Assembly: GCA_013330315.1 (NCBI GenBank)
Contig: DUIO01000323.1
Location: forward strand, 1,390 to 10,813
Source: Methanosarcina sp.
GTDB taxonomy: Archaea > Halobacteriota > Methanosarcinia > Methanosarcinales > Methanosarcinaceae
DNA: 9,424 nucleotides
Direction: 5' to 3'
Position numbers and translations under genes: made by a program. The notes beneath the pieces are model-generated. The model was not told the DNA's origin. It did not search any database and worked only from the letters and a program-made list of their open reading frames with translations. How positions within the stretch are numbered: position 1 is the stretch's first letter; each line of letters starts with the position of its first letter. Shown piece by piece: positions 1 through 5,384 of the stretch.

Positions 1-27
1 GCATAATCTGTACATGTTAGATTGTGC
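1..27. repeat. Inverted repeat at the left edge
   Basis: Arms GCATAATCT (1-9) and AGATTGTGC (19-27) pair over 9 bp with one G-U wobble and leave a 9-nt loop that itself contains ACATGT. It could be the 3' hairpin of a gene lying off the left edge or an operator-like site for the gene starting at 104. Nothing in the window decides between these. Confidence 0.35.
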
Positions 28-47
28 ATTAACTGGTAAATAAAAGC

Positions 48-74
48 AGTAATTGTAGTAATCGTAGTAATCAT
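48..74. repeat. 9-bp tandem repeat, 3 copies
   Basis: Three head-to-tail units AGTAATTGT, AGTAATCGT and AGTAATCAT, followed by a partial AATCAT. The array lies just upstream of the 104-403 gene, where promoter and leader elements would be expected. It is short and could be simple AT-rich drift. Confidence 0.6.
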
Positions 75-91
75 AATCATTTAAAATAAGA

Positions 92-97
92 AGGTGA
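92..97 (+). promoter_or_regulatory. Ribosome binding site of the 104-403 gene
   Basis: AGGTGA lies 6 nt before the ATG at 104. It matches the archaeal anti-Shine-Dalgarno (16S rRNA 3' end CACCUCC) and fixes that start. Confidence 0.8.
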
Positions 98-103
98 CCC
101 CCG

Positions 104-403
104 ATGCACAGAACACTCAACCTTGAAGATTTAATCGCAAGCAAAACAAAAGAAAATGTTGAGACAATCTCCGAAATGGGATATGAAGAGCTCTATGACC
201 TGATCATTCCTCCTGGAACGGTTGTATCCATTGTCTACGATATTGTGGAAGAATTCGGACTTGAACCCATAACCAGGAAAATGCCTGTTAATATTGCAAA
301 CAGCGAAGAAAGGGAAATTCTTGTCCTTCGAGGCCCTCTTGAAAAAGTTCAGGCAGCAGAAGAATTCCTTTATAAAGAAATGAAAGCCTGGGTTGAAGGC
401 TAA
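104..403 (+). CDS. Small conserved-looking acidic protein of unknown function (99 aa)
   Basis: The 99-residue frame opens with ATG behind a well-placed AGGTGA Shine-Dalgarno and ends before an A/T hairpin, so it is very probably expressed. I do not recognise the family. The protein is rich in Glu and Lys, has no cysteine, signal peptide or membrane segment, and should be cytosolic. Residues 1-35 look mostly helical. Residues 36-50 (PGTVVSIVYDIVEEF) and the C-terminal third (REILVLRGPLEKVQAAEEFL and on) suggest a beta-strand then helix layout as in small ferredoxin-like or ACT-like folds; this is inference from the residue pattern only. It converges with mmp2 but shares no operon with it. It may be a methanogen-specific small protein, but no motif proves this. 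Confidence 0.8.
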   Translation: MHRTLNLEDLIASKTKENVETISEMGYEELYDLIIPPGTVVSIVYDIVEEFGLEPITRKMPVNIANSEEREILVLRGPLEKVQAAEEFLYKEMKAWVEG

Positions 404-478
404 TCAGCTCCGATACTCCGGATAAAATAATTAAAAGCAATAATAACAGTGCCGGGTAAGTTAAATAGCGGCTTTCAA

Positions 479-495
479 CAAAAAATATTTTTTTG
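479..495. terminator. A-run/T-run inverted repeat between convergent genes
   Basis: C-A6-TA-T7-G forms an almost perfect A/T palindrome about 75 nt after the 104-403 stop. The T-run serves as an archaeal oligo-U termination signal for the plus strand, and the A-run does the same for mmp2 on the minus strand. Confidence 0.45.
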
Positions 496-540
496 AACTA
501 AATATCAGTGATTATAAGCATAGATAATGCAGAATACATG

Positions 541-567
541 CAGATAATACAGATAATACAGAAAATA
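541..567. repeat. 9-bp tandem repeat, 3 copies, in the convergent gap
   Basis: Units CAGATAATA, CAGATAATA and CAGAAAATA stand head to tail, with looser CAGAAA-containing relatives continuing to about 619. They lie between the 104-403 gene and the 3' end of mmp2. A 63-aa plus-strand frame (508-699) runs through them but then overlaps mmp2 antisense, so it is not taken as a gene. Confidence 0.6.
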
Positions 568-626
568 TGCAGAAAGCATCTGAAAAATATACTGGAAAAA
601 GCAGAAAATATACAGAAAGGTCCCGA

Positions 627-1607
627 TTACTCGGAACCTATACCTGTAATACCTTCTTTTGAAAAGTCAAAAACCGTTACCCTGCCTGTCCGGTCATAAA
701 TATCGAGTTTTGACCCTTTTTCGATTTTTCCTATAACTGCAGCAGTGAGTCCTGCTTTTTCGAACACATCTATACATTCTTCAGCTTTTTCCGGGTCTGA
801 AGTAAATACGTATCCGGTTCCTGGATGCACTTTCAGCCACTGCTCAAAGTCCACGCTTTCAGGTCTCAGGACTTTTTCCAGGTCCACTGAAGCTCCTACC
901 CGGCTGGTCTCGCAGAGCATTCCGAGCGTTCCTATGAGGCCCGGATTACTGATATCCTTACCAGCGGTTGCAAGCTTTTTCTGCGCTATTTCCTGGGTTA
1001 CGAGGTAACTCTTCCTCAGTACTGCAGACTCTTTAAAGGAAGTAGTATCCCAGCTGTAAGGGGAATTCGGACCGATTTTTCCATCCATATCATATGCCGC
1101 AATTACCAGGTCTCCGGGTCTTGCGGTATCACTCCGGATTACACAGTCTCTTTTCACAATTCCTATAATAGCAACTGACAGGGAATTATACTGCGTATCA
1201 GGATGGACATGCCCTCCGACTACAGGGACTCCGAACTTTCTCACTCCTTCAGCCAGCCCTTCCATAAGTTCCCTGCAGGCTTTAGGGGAGTTTGCAGAGG
1301 CTATATCCACCATGGCAAGAGGCTTTCCGCCCATTGCTGCGATATCATTTATGTTCACGACTACAGCTCCGTATCCAGCCCACCAAGGGCTTGCGTCCAG
1401 CAGCCGGCCCCATATCCCATCTGCGGCAAAGAGGATAACGTCATCTCCTCCTATATCGATCACCGCGGCATCATCTCCGAAATCTACAATAGCGTTTCCG
1501 TACTCCGGGCGGACGGCTTCGAAGATTGAAACTATATCCTCAATCTGTCTTTTTCGGGTAACCCCTTCAAAGTTCCTTATTCTTTCTGCTAACTCTTCCA
1601 GGTTCAA
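627..1607 (-). CDS. mmp2: Methanogenesis marker protein 2 (AIR synthase-related, PurM-like)
   Basis: From the preferred TTG at 1607 the protein has 326 residues. It shows the signatures of the PurM/AIR synthase superfamily (PurM, SelD, ThiL, HypE), whose members use ATP to activate a substrate: FGDDAA at 43-48, NINDIAAMGG at 85-94, and GGHVHPDT at 131-138 for the second half. The opening NLEELAERIRNFEGVTRKR agrees with the subfamily conserved in methanogens and called methanogenesis marker 2. Its substrate is unknown; a role in methanogenesis is inferred from its distribution. It has no membrane segment and is likely cytosolic. The frame stays open to a TTG at 1658, adding 17 polar residues, but that codon has no Shine-Dalgarno, whereas AGGGAG lies 7 nt before TTG 1607. 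The gene stands alone: upstream is a 600-bp gap, and downstream a convergent gene. Confidence 0.9.
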   Translation of the reverse strand: MNLEELAERIRNFEGVTRKRQIEDIVSIFEAVRPEYGNAIVDFGDDAAVIDIGGDDVILFAADGIWGRLLDASPWWAGYGAVVVNINDIAAMGGKPLAMVDIASANSPKACRELMEGLAEGVRKFGVPVVGGHVHPDTQYNSLSVAIIGIVKRDCVIRSDTARPGDLVIAAYDMDGKIGPNSPYSWDTTSFKESAVLRKSYLVTQEIAQKKLATAGKDISNPGLIGTLGMLCETSRVGASVDLEKVLRPESVDFEQWLKVHPGTGYVFTSDPEKAEECIDVFEKAGLTAAVIGKIEKGSKLDIYDRTGRVTVFDFSKEGITGIGSE

Positions 1608-1614
1608 ATAAAAG

Positions 1615-1620
1615 CTCCCT
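1615..1620 (-). promoter_or_regulatory. Ribosome binding site selecting the mmp2 TTG start at 1607
   Basis: On the minus strand AGGGAG is followed after 7 nt by TTG (1607-1605). The upstream TTG at 1658 has only T-rich sequence in front of it, so the shorter protein is favoured. Confidence 0.65.
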
Positions 1621-1774
1621 TTGTTTTTAGTTTCATCATTATTGTGAACAATAGCCAAACAATAAAGGAAATAATAGCTCGGATGATAATAGTGATAAGT
1701 TCATAATAAACCTAGGATAATTACGCTTAGAATCATACAGGGTATAATAGGGTCTGTAGGGCCTCGGTTTATAA

Positions 1775-1857
1775 TTGCAATTCAAGTTCCAATCTACCTG
1801 CAATAAATATTGGAATTAACTGCAAGGTTCTGACAAGTTAATGATAAATTTATTGCA
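1775..1857. repeat. Two mutually exclusive inverted repeats upstream of mmp2
   Basis: The first hairpin pairs TTCCAAT (1787-1793) with ATTGGAA (1809-1815), reinforced outside by TTGCA (1775-1779) with TGCAA (1821-1825). The second pairs TGCAATAAAT (1799-1808) perfectly with ATTTATTGCA (1848-1857). The left arm of the second lies in the loop of the first, so the two compete. This could be a regulator site or a switching leader. The distance to mmp2 is about 170 nt. Confidence 0.5.
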
Positions 1858-1905
1858 AGCCAGCGGCAAGTATAGAAATCCGTGTAATTAACATAAATTC
1901 AGATA

Positions 1906-1977
1906 TAATTAACACAGTAATTAACGTGGTAATTAACATAAAAATTAATATAATAATTAACATAGAAATTAACTATA
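1906..1977. repeat. 12-bp tandem array, 6 copies (consensus TAATTAACATAG)
   Basis: Six contiguous units start at 1906, 1918, 1930, 1942, 1954 and 1966. The core WAATTAAY is kept in every copy and the last four bases vary. An extra TAATTAAC lies at 1885, off phase. The core TTAA centre is palindromic (TTAATTAA-like), which allows binding of a symmetric protein. It lies about 235 nt upstream of the ferredoxin start. Confidence 0.85.
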
Positions 1978-2162
1978 AGCCGTTGTAAGCGTGGAATTTG
2001 CCCCTTTCCGAGCTTAATCCATCCATTTATTCTTATTGTCGGGCAATAACGGTCAGTACGGTCAGTACATAATTCTGGGCATCCTTTATCTCCTTTTTTC
2101 TTTGTTCCGGATGAAGGAAGCGACAGCTTTTTATTAAATTATTATCTCCTAATATGTCAACC

Positions 2163-2186
2163 CTATATATTCTCGACTTTATAAAA
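2163..2186 (+). promoter_or_regulatory. Probable ferredoxin promoter (TATA elements)
   Basis: Two archaeal TATA-box candidates lie here: CTATATAT (2163-2170) and TTTATAAAA (2178-2186). Transcription usually begins about 25 nt after the box, so the first would give a leader of roughly 20 nt and fits the Shine-Dalgarno at 2202-2207. The second would start transcription inside that site and is less likely. Confidence 0.5.
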
Positions 2187-2201
2187 GTCCCCAATTAATA
2201 T

Positions 2202-2207
2202 GGAGTG
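2202..2207 (+). promoter_or_regulatory. Ribosome binding site deciding the ferredoxin start
   Basis: GGAGTG ends 6 nt before ATG 2214. The in-frame GTG at 2205 lies inside this site and therefore cannot be the start. Confidence 0.75.
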
Positions 2208-2213
2208 AAAAAC

Positions 2214-2390
2214 ATGGTTGCAAAAATCGATGCCGATGCCTGCACAGGCTGTGGAAGCTGTATTGACGAATGCCCTGCTGCTGCAATCACCCTCAGTGAC
2301 GATGATATTGCGGTTGTAGACGAAGATGAATGCCTTGACTGCGGTGCATGTGAAGATGCCTGCCCTAACGGGGCAATCACTCTCGAGTAA
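2214..2390 (+). CDS. 2[4Fe-4S] ferredoxin (58 aa)
   Basis: This small cytosolic ferredoxin carries electrons at low potential between redox enzymes. It has two complete CxxCxxCxxxCP motifs, at C10, C13, C16, C20-P21 and C40, C43, C46, C50-P51, each expected to share ligands between two [4Fe-4S] clusters. The two halves are clear internal duplicates (AAAITL and NGAITL after the motifs), typical of clostridial-type ferredoxins, and the 58-residue length is normal for them. The protein is very acidic. ATG 2214 is chosen because GGAGTG stands 6 nt before it. It appears to be a single-gene unit with its own promoter and a hairpin after the stop. The neighbouring nifB converges with it and needs low-potential electrons, but a specific pairing is only inference. 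Partners cannot be told from sequence. Confidence 0.93.
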   Translation: MVAKIDADACTGCGSCIDECPAAAITLSDDDIAVVDEDECLDCGACEDACPNGAITLE

Positions 2391-2413
2391 CGTTTTTAAA
2401 ATAAGTCTGAGAT

Positions 2414-2433
2414 GCGGAGTTTTTTAACTCCGC
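2414..2433 (+). terminator. Perfect 8-bp hairpin after the ferredoxin
   Basis: GCGGAGTT (2414-2421) and AACTCCGC (2426-2433) enclose a TTTT loop, 24 nt after the ferredoxin stop. A second, weaker hairpin (CCGGATT 2443-2449 with AATTCGG 2461-2467, one G-U pair) follows. The region separates the ferredoxin from the convergent nifB and could protect or end both transcripts. Confidence 0.6.
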
Positions 2434-2506
2434 CTTTCCGGCCCGGATTCAGAACTTTTTAATTCGGACCTGAGAATAATTAAATTACAGTTAAGTTATA
2501 CGTTAT

Positions 2507-3478
2507 TCAGGACTCTTTCTTTCCGTTAGTTTTCAGGACTTCTTTTGCTTTTTCTATGTCTCCCTTTGACTGGATTTTTATGAGCTTTCTGCGTTCTTCG
2601 CTCATCTGTGACATATCCTGAGCAAGGAGACCGTAAGCATCAGCCCTGCACTGCCTGCAGTGGCGCATTTGCATAACATAAGGTTCGCAGGCTTCCTGGA
2701 CAGCTTTTCTTTCTTCTGCAGTAGGAGGTTCTATGTCTGCAAAGGCTCCCTGATTGATCAGGGGCATAACGTTCATAATATAAACCCCGAGTTCATTGAG
2801 TTTTCTGGCAATCTCAATTACATGTTTGTCATTGATGCCCGGGATAAGTACGGTATTCACCTTTACAACCAGACCTGCGTCAACAGCTGCCTTAATGCCC
2901 TCAAGCTGGTTTTTGACCTGAATTTTTGCACCTTCGAGTCCTCTGTATACCTTCCCATGATAGGCAATATGGTCCACTATTTTTGCCTGAATTTCGGGAT
3001 CGATAGCATTTACCGTTACAGTAAGAGTGGAAACCCCAACCCTGATAAGGTCTTGAAGTTTTTCAGGAAGCAGTAACCCATTCGTACTCATGCAGAGGGT
3101 CAGTTCCGGAAACTCGTTCTTTATCAGCTCAAAAGTCTCAAAGGTCGCGTCATTAGCCAGGGGGTCGCCTGGACCTGCAATCCCAACAACTTTAATGAAC
3201 GGATAATCTGCCACGATCTGCCTTGTTTTCTCAAGAGCTTCGTCAGGGGTCAGGACCTTACTGGTAACCCCGGGGCGGCTCTCGTTTACACAGTCGAACT
3301 CCCGGACACAGAAGTTGCACTGAATATTGCACTTTGGTGCTACAGCCAGGTGAATTCTTCCATACTTATGCTGCGCTTTCTTATCATAACAGGGGTGCTC
3401 GGCAATCTTTCTTAGGAGCTCTTCCCCAGATTCGGGGATATTATTGATAGTATCTACAGATTGATTTTCTTCTGGCAA
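2507..3478 (-). CDS. nifB: NifB, radical SAM maturase of the nitrogenase cofactor
   Basis: NifB joins two [4Fe-4S] clusters, a SAM-derived carbide and a ninth sulfur into NifB-co, the core of FeMo-co. The 323-residue protein has the NifB radical SAM motif CNIQCNFC (C50, C54, C57, spacing CX3CX2C). The diagnostic block DCVNESRPGVTS follows, starting at residue 62, then AGPGDPLAN and, near the C-terminus, HCRQCRADAYG (C274, C277). C30, C63, C274 and C277 are the extra cysteines expected to hold the precursor clusters. There is no C-terminal NifX/NafY domain, as in the stand-alone methanogen form. The start is TTG at 3478, supported by GGAGGAG 6 nt upstream. No other nif genes are in the window. 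The last 40 residues are charged and helical. A non-nitrogenase NifB-like role cannot be excluded, but the motif set is that of true NifB. Confidence 0.92.
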   Translation of the reverse strand: MPEENQSVDTINNIPESGEELLRKIAEHPCYDKKAQHKYGRIHLAVAPKCNIQCNFCVREFDCVNESRPGVTSKVLTPDEALEKTRQIVADYPFIKVVGIAGPGDPLANDATFETFELIKNEFPELTLCMSTNGLLLPEKLQDLIRVGVSTLTVTVNAIDPEIQAKIVDHIAYHGKVYRGLEGAKIQVKNQLEGIKAAVDAGLVVKVNTVLIPGINDKHVIEIARKLNELGVYIMNVMPLINQGAFADIEPPTAEERKAVQEACEPYVMQMRHCRQCRADAYGLLAQDMSQMSEERRKLIKIQSKGDIEKAKEVLKTNGKKES

Positions 3479-3484
3479 ATCGTT

Positions 3485-3491
3485 CTCCTCC
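3485..3491 (-). promoter_or_regulatory. Strong ribosome binding site before the nifB TTG start
   Basis: On the minus strand GGAGGAG stands 6 nt before TTG (3478-3476). Its near-perfect match to the anti-Shine-Dalgarno explains how a weak TTG codon can be used. Confidence 0.8.
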
Positions 3492-3580
3492 GTTCGGAAC
3501 TTAAAAGTAAAAGTGAGATCCCACGGTAAAAGGGAATTTTAGAATGTCTAAAGCACCTATGATATAGCTCCCTGATATAC

Positions 3581-3690
3581 ATTGTGGAATCATTTTAGAA
3601 TTATTTCATAATTATTCTGAAGTTCTTTTGAAATTGTTCTGAAAATATTCTAAAGCCATTCTTAAACTATTCTAAAATTCTTCTGAAACT
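3581..3690. repeat. 11-bp phased degenerate tandem array, about 10 copies
   Basis: Consecutive 11-bp units start at 3581, 3592, 3603, 3614, 3625, 3636, 3647, 3658, 3669 and 3680. The last eight are the clearest, with consensus ATTCTGAAATT (for example ATTCTGAAGTT, GTTCTGAAAAT, ATTCTAAAATT, CTTCTGAAACT). The core TTCTGAA/TTCTAAA is nearly palindromic (TTC-N-GAA) and carries an A-run each turn of the helix. The array lies 100-210 nt upstream of nifB. Confidence 0.85.
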
Positions 3691-3780
3691 ACCCAGCTTC
3701 GATGCGGATTAGAAGACTGGAAGCTGGATATGGATGTAAACCGGTTAGGTACTGGACATCTCACTGGTTTTTTCTAATTA

Positions 3781-3855
3781 TCGATGTATATTTTATCAAT
3801 GTATATTTTATCAATGTATATTTTATCAATGTATATTTTATCAATGTATATTTTA
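3781..3855. repeat. 15-bp tandem array, 5 copies (TCAATGTATATTTTA)
   Basis: The units are contiguous. Copies 2-5 are identical and copy 1 differs only at its third base (TCGATG). A decayed sixth unit begins at 3856 with TCGAT. Each unit contains TATATTTTA, resembling an archaeal TATA element. The near identity indicates recent expansion, in contrast to the decayed arrays on both sides. Confidence 0.95.
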
Positions 3856-3909
3856 TCGATATGTGTTTCCAATTCTTTTTTGAGCAGTGACGGTTAAACG
3901 CTTCTGGGT

Positions 3910-4023
3910 TTAATATCAAATGCTGTTATTGGCATTAATTATGGGTATTTATGTCAAATGTTCGTATTGATCCCATATACTGGTATTAATATCAGATATT
4001 GGTATTGCCACTGATATTTAAAT
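3910..4023. repeat. 38-bp degenerate direct repeats, 3 copies
   Basis: Three contiguous 38-bp units (3910-3947, 3948-3985, 3986-4023) align without gaps. Each begins TTWATRTCARAT and has TATTG at bases 18-22 of the unit. The invariant C of the TCA motif falls at 3917, 3955 and 3993. The third copy is the most diverged at its end. Confidence 0.75.
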
Positions 4024-4118
4024 ATCTCTTATTATATTAAAATGCCGTATTTACAAAGCGGTCCTTATACAAATTCAGTCGGGTATAATGCCAGCAAGCT
4101 ACCTGCCGTTTTATTCCT

Positions 4119-4481
4119 TCAATTTGAAAAATTGTCCAGCTCACACCATTTGCCTTCTCCTTCCCATACTCTTACCAGGAGACGAAAACCAAATCTCTCC
4201 AGAAGGCGGGAATGAATATGCTGGCAAAGATATTCGGAGCTTGGAAAGTCAAGGATATCATTTAACATAATATGGTCATATTCCTGAAGGGTCTCCTTAA
4301 TACCTTTTTTCAGGTCGTAGAAGTCAATTACCATCCCGTTTTCCCTGACCTCTCCTTCTACTATCACTTCTATTTTATATGTATGGCCGTGTACTCTTCC
4401 GCACTTCCCATGACCTGGAAGGTAATGTGCACTGTCAATATAATCAATAACTCCCAATCTCATATTTACCATTTCGTTCAT
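4119..4481 (-). CDS. queD: 6-carboxytetrahydropterin synthase (QueD)
   Basis: QueD converts dihydroneopterin triphosphate to 6-carboxy-5,6,7,8-tetrahydropterin in the preQ0 pathway. The 120-residue frame has normal length. Zinc ligands are H19, H31 and H33 (the last two in VHGH), the catalytic cysteine is C27 (CGRVHGH), and D69-H70 (YDHIML) supply the acid/base pair. VIDFYDLK (51-58) and the substrate-binding Glu in VWEGEG (E107) are also present. PSSEYL replaces the more usual P-T-x-E-N motif. It is the last gene of the minus-strand preQ0 set, 135 bp after queE, so it may also have its own promoter. Three ATGs are possible. The one at 4481 directly touches AGGG, so Met4 (4472), about 9 nt from that site, is a reasonable alternative. 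Other pathways using the same fold (PTPS) lack this neighbourhood. Confidence 0.93.
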   Translation of the reverse strand: MNEMVNMRLGVIDYIDSAHYLPGHGKCGRVHGHTYKIEVIVEGEVRENGMVIDFYDLKKGIKETLQEYDHIMLNDILDFPSSEYLCQHIHSRLLERFGFRLLVRVWEGEGKWCELDNFSN

Positions 4482-4616
4482 CCCTATTTTGATTTTACCG
4501 TTCCTGCGATTTAACTGCTTGCTGTCTATCGATTATCCTTCTGTACCGATTATGTTGTAATATTACTTTTCTGTTAATTCAGTTGAATATCCGAATTTTT
4601 CTACCCTCTCATCCGG
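4482..4616. promoter_or_regulatory. queE-queD gap with a 10-bp palindrome
   Basis: The 135-bp gap holds the perfect palindrome GTAATATTAC (4557-4566) and two CGATTAT direct repeats. On the minus strand the palindrome is AT-rich enough to act as a TATA element for a separate queD transcript. No gene is seen in it. Confidence 0.35.
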
Positions 4617-5384
4617 TTATAAGCAACCCCACATCCTGTGAGTCTGTGGAATAATTCGTGTATCGACCAGCTCAAGCAGGTTTTTCTGCAATTTTAATAT
4701 TGTCTGTACGGATGCCTGCGTAAACCTTGGAGTCCTTACCGCACTGCCCAGAGGCGTTTCGGGCTGGAGGACTATACAGGAAACATAATGTGCTATTGCT
4801 TCCGCAGCCATTGTAACGGTATCAGGATTTGTACCCTTGCCTATTACAATCTTGCAAAAGCAGTCTCTTAAATTGGTTTTTCTCAGCAGCCTGAAGCACT
4901 CGATAGTATTTTCTACATGCACTTCCCTGGTTTCAGGGCAGATATCCCGGATAGCCTCAGGGAGTTTGAAGTCTCCTGAAACATATGCAATATTTTCATG
5001 CAGCTTCCTCGCCTGCTCAGGTAAGGTCATATTGGATTCAAGATACAAAGGCGCTGATAGGTTAAGTTTCTCAATGAAATCTGCATGCAGGAGAGGTTCT
5101 CCTCCTGTCAGGGATATGGAATGGAGCTTTTTAAAAGGCTGAAGCATGGATTCAAGTTTTTCAGTACTTACAGGGTTTGAGACCTTTTCAAAAACGCCAC
5201 TTCCTTCTATTCCTTCGTAGTCGCAGGTCCCGGGGTTCTTAAAGTCTGTGTCACAGTAGATGCAGTTAAGGTTGCAGCCTGAAAATCGGACAAAAGCCTG
5301 CCTTGTGCCGACGTAGGGCCCCTCTCCCTGTACGGAACAGAAAACCTCTCTTATTTGAGCTGTTTTTATGTTTGGAGAAGACAT
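4617..5384 (-). CDS. queE: 7-carboxy-7-deazaguanine synthase (QueE), radical SAM
   Basis: QueE uses SAM and Mg2+ to contract the pterin ring of 6-carboxytetrahydropterin to 7-carboxy-7-deazaguanine. The 255-residue protein opens with REVFCSVQGEGPYVGTRQAF (12-31), the QueE signature. The cluster motif follows as CNLNCIYC (C37, C41, C44; CX3CX2C), with D45-T46 after it for Mg2+ and substrate. SLTGGEPLLH (91-100) binds SAM. The family ending (IIPQTHRMWGCL) is intact. The segment at 50-80 is the small insertion between cluster and SAM motif seen in many QueE proteins. The ATG at 5384 directly follows the DUF366 TAA stop, and the Shine-Dalgarno GGAG is inside the last codons of DUF366, so translation is probably coupled. 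Confidence 0.95.
   Translation of the reverse strand: MSSPNIKTAQIREVFCSVQGEGPYVGTRQAFVRFSGCNLNCIYCDTDFKNPGTCDYEGIEGSGVFEKVSNPVSTEKLESMLQPFKKLHSISLTGGEPLLHADFIEKLNLSAPLYLESNMTLPEQARKLHENIAYVSGDFKLPEAIRDICPETREVHVENTIECFRLLRKTNLRDCFCKIVIGKGTNPDTVTMAAEAIAHYVSCIVLQPETPLGSAVRTPRFTQASVQTILKLQKNLLELVDTRIIPQTHRMWGCL

Larger units (their letters stand above)
1608..2213. other. 606-bp AT-rich divergent intergenic region (mmp2 / ferredoxin)
   Basis: I see no convincing gene here. It must carry the promoters of both divergent neighbours. It holds the mmp2 Shine-Dalgarno (minus strand, 1615-1620), overlapping inverted repeats (1775-1857), a 12-bp tandem array (1906-1977) and the ferredoxin promoter near 2163-2186. 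The part from about 1978 to 2160 has several T-runs but no structure I can name. Confidence 0.6.
3479..4118. other. 640-bp intergenic region packed with tandem repeats
   Basis: No credible gene is seen; a 62-aa plus-strand frame (3702-3890) is a by-product of the 15-bp repeat. The region carries the nifB leader and Shine-Dalgarno (3485-3491, minus strand), an 11-bp array (3581-3690), a 15-bp array (3781-3855) and three 38-bp units (3910-4023). A TAAAAT-type element on the minus strand near 3535-3545 may be the nifB TATA box. I found no GGTA-N6-TACC nitrogen-repressor palindrome in the leader. Confidence 0.65.

Noticed and set aside
508..699. 63-aa plus-strand frame
   Set aside because: Its start is built of 9-bp repeats and its end overlaps mmp2 antisense; no Shine-Dalgarno.
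2195..2380. 61-aa minus-strand frame over the ferredoxin
   Set aside because: Exact antisense shadow of the cysteine-rich ferredoxin gene.
3702..3890. 62-aa frame with repeated INVYF pentapeptides
   Set aside because: The 15-bp unit is a multiple of three, so every frame repeats; there is no ribosome site and no sign of coding use.
3581..4023. Possible CRISPR array
   Set aside because: Units are contiguous, without unique spacers of constant length, and no cas genes are present.
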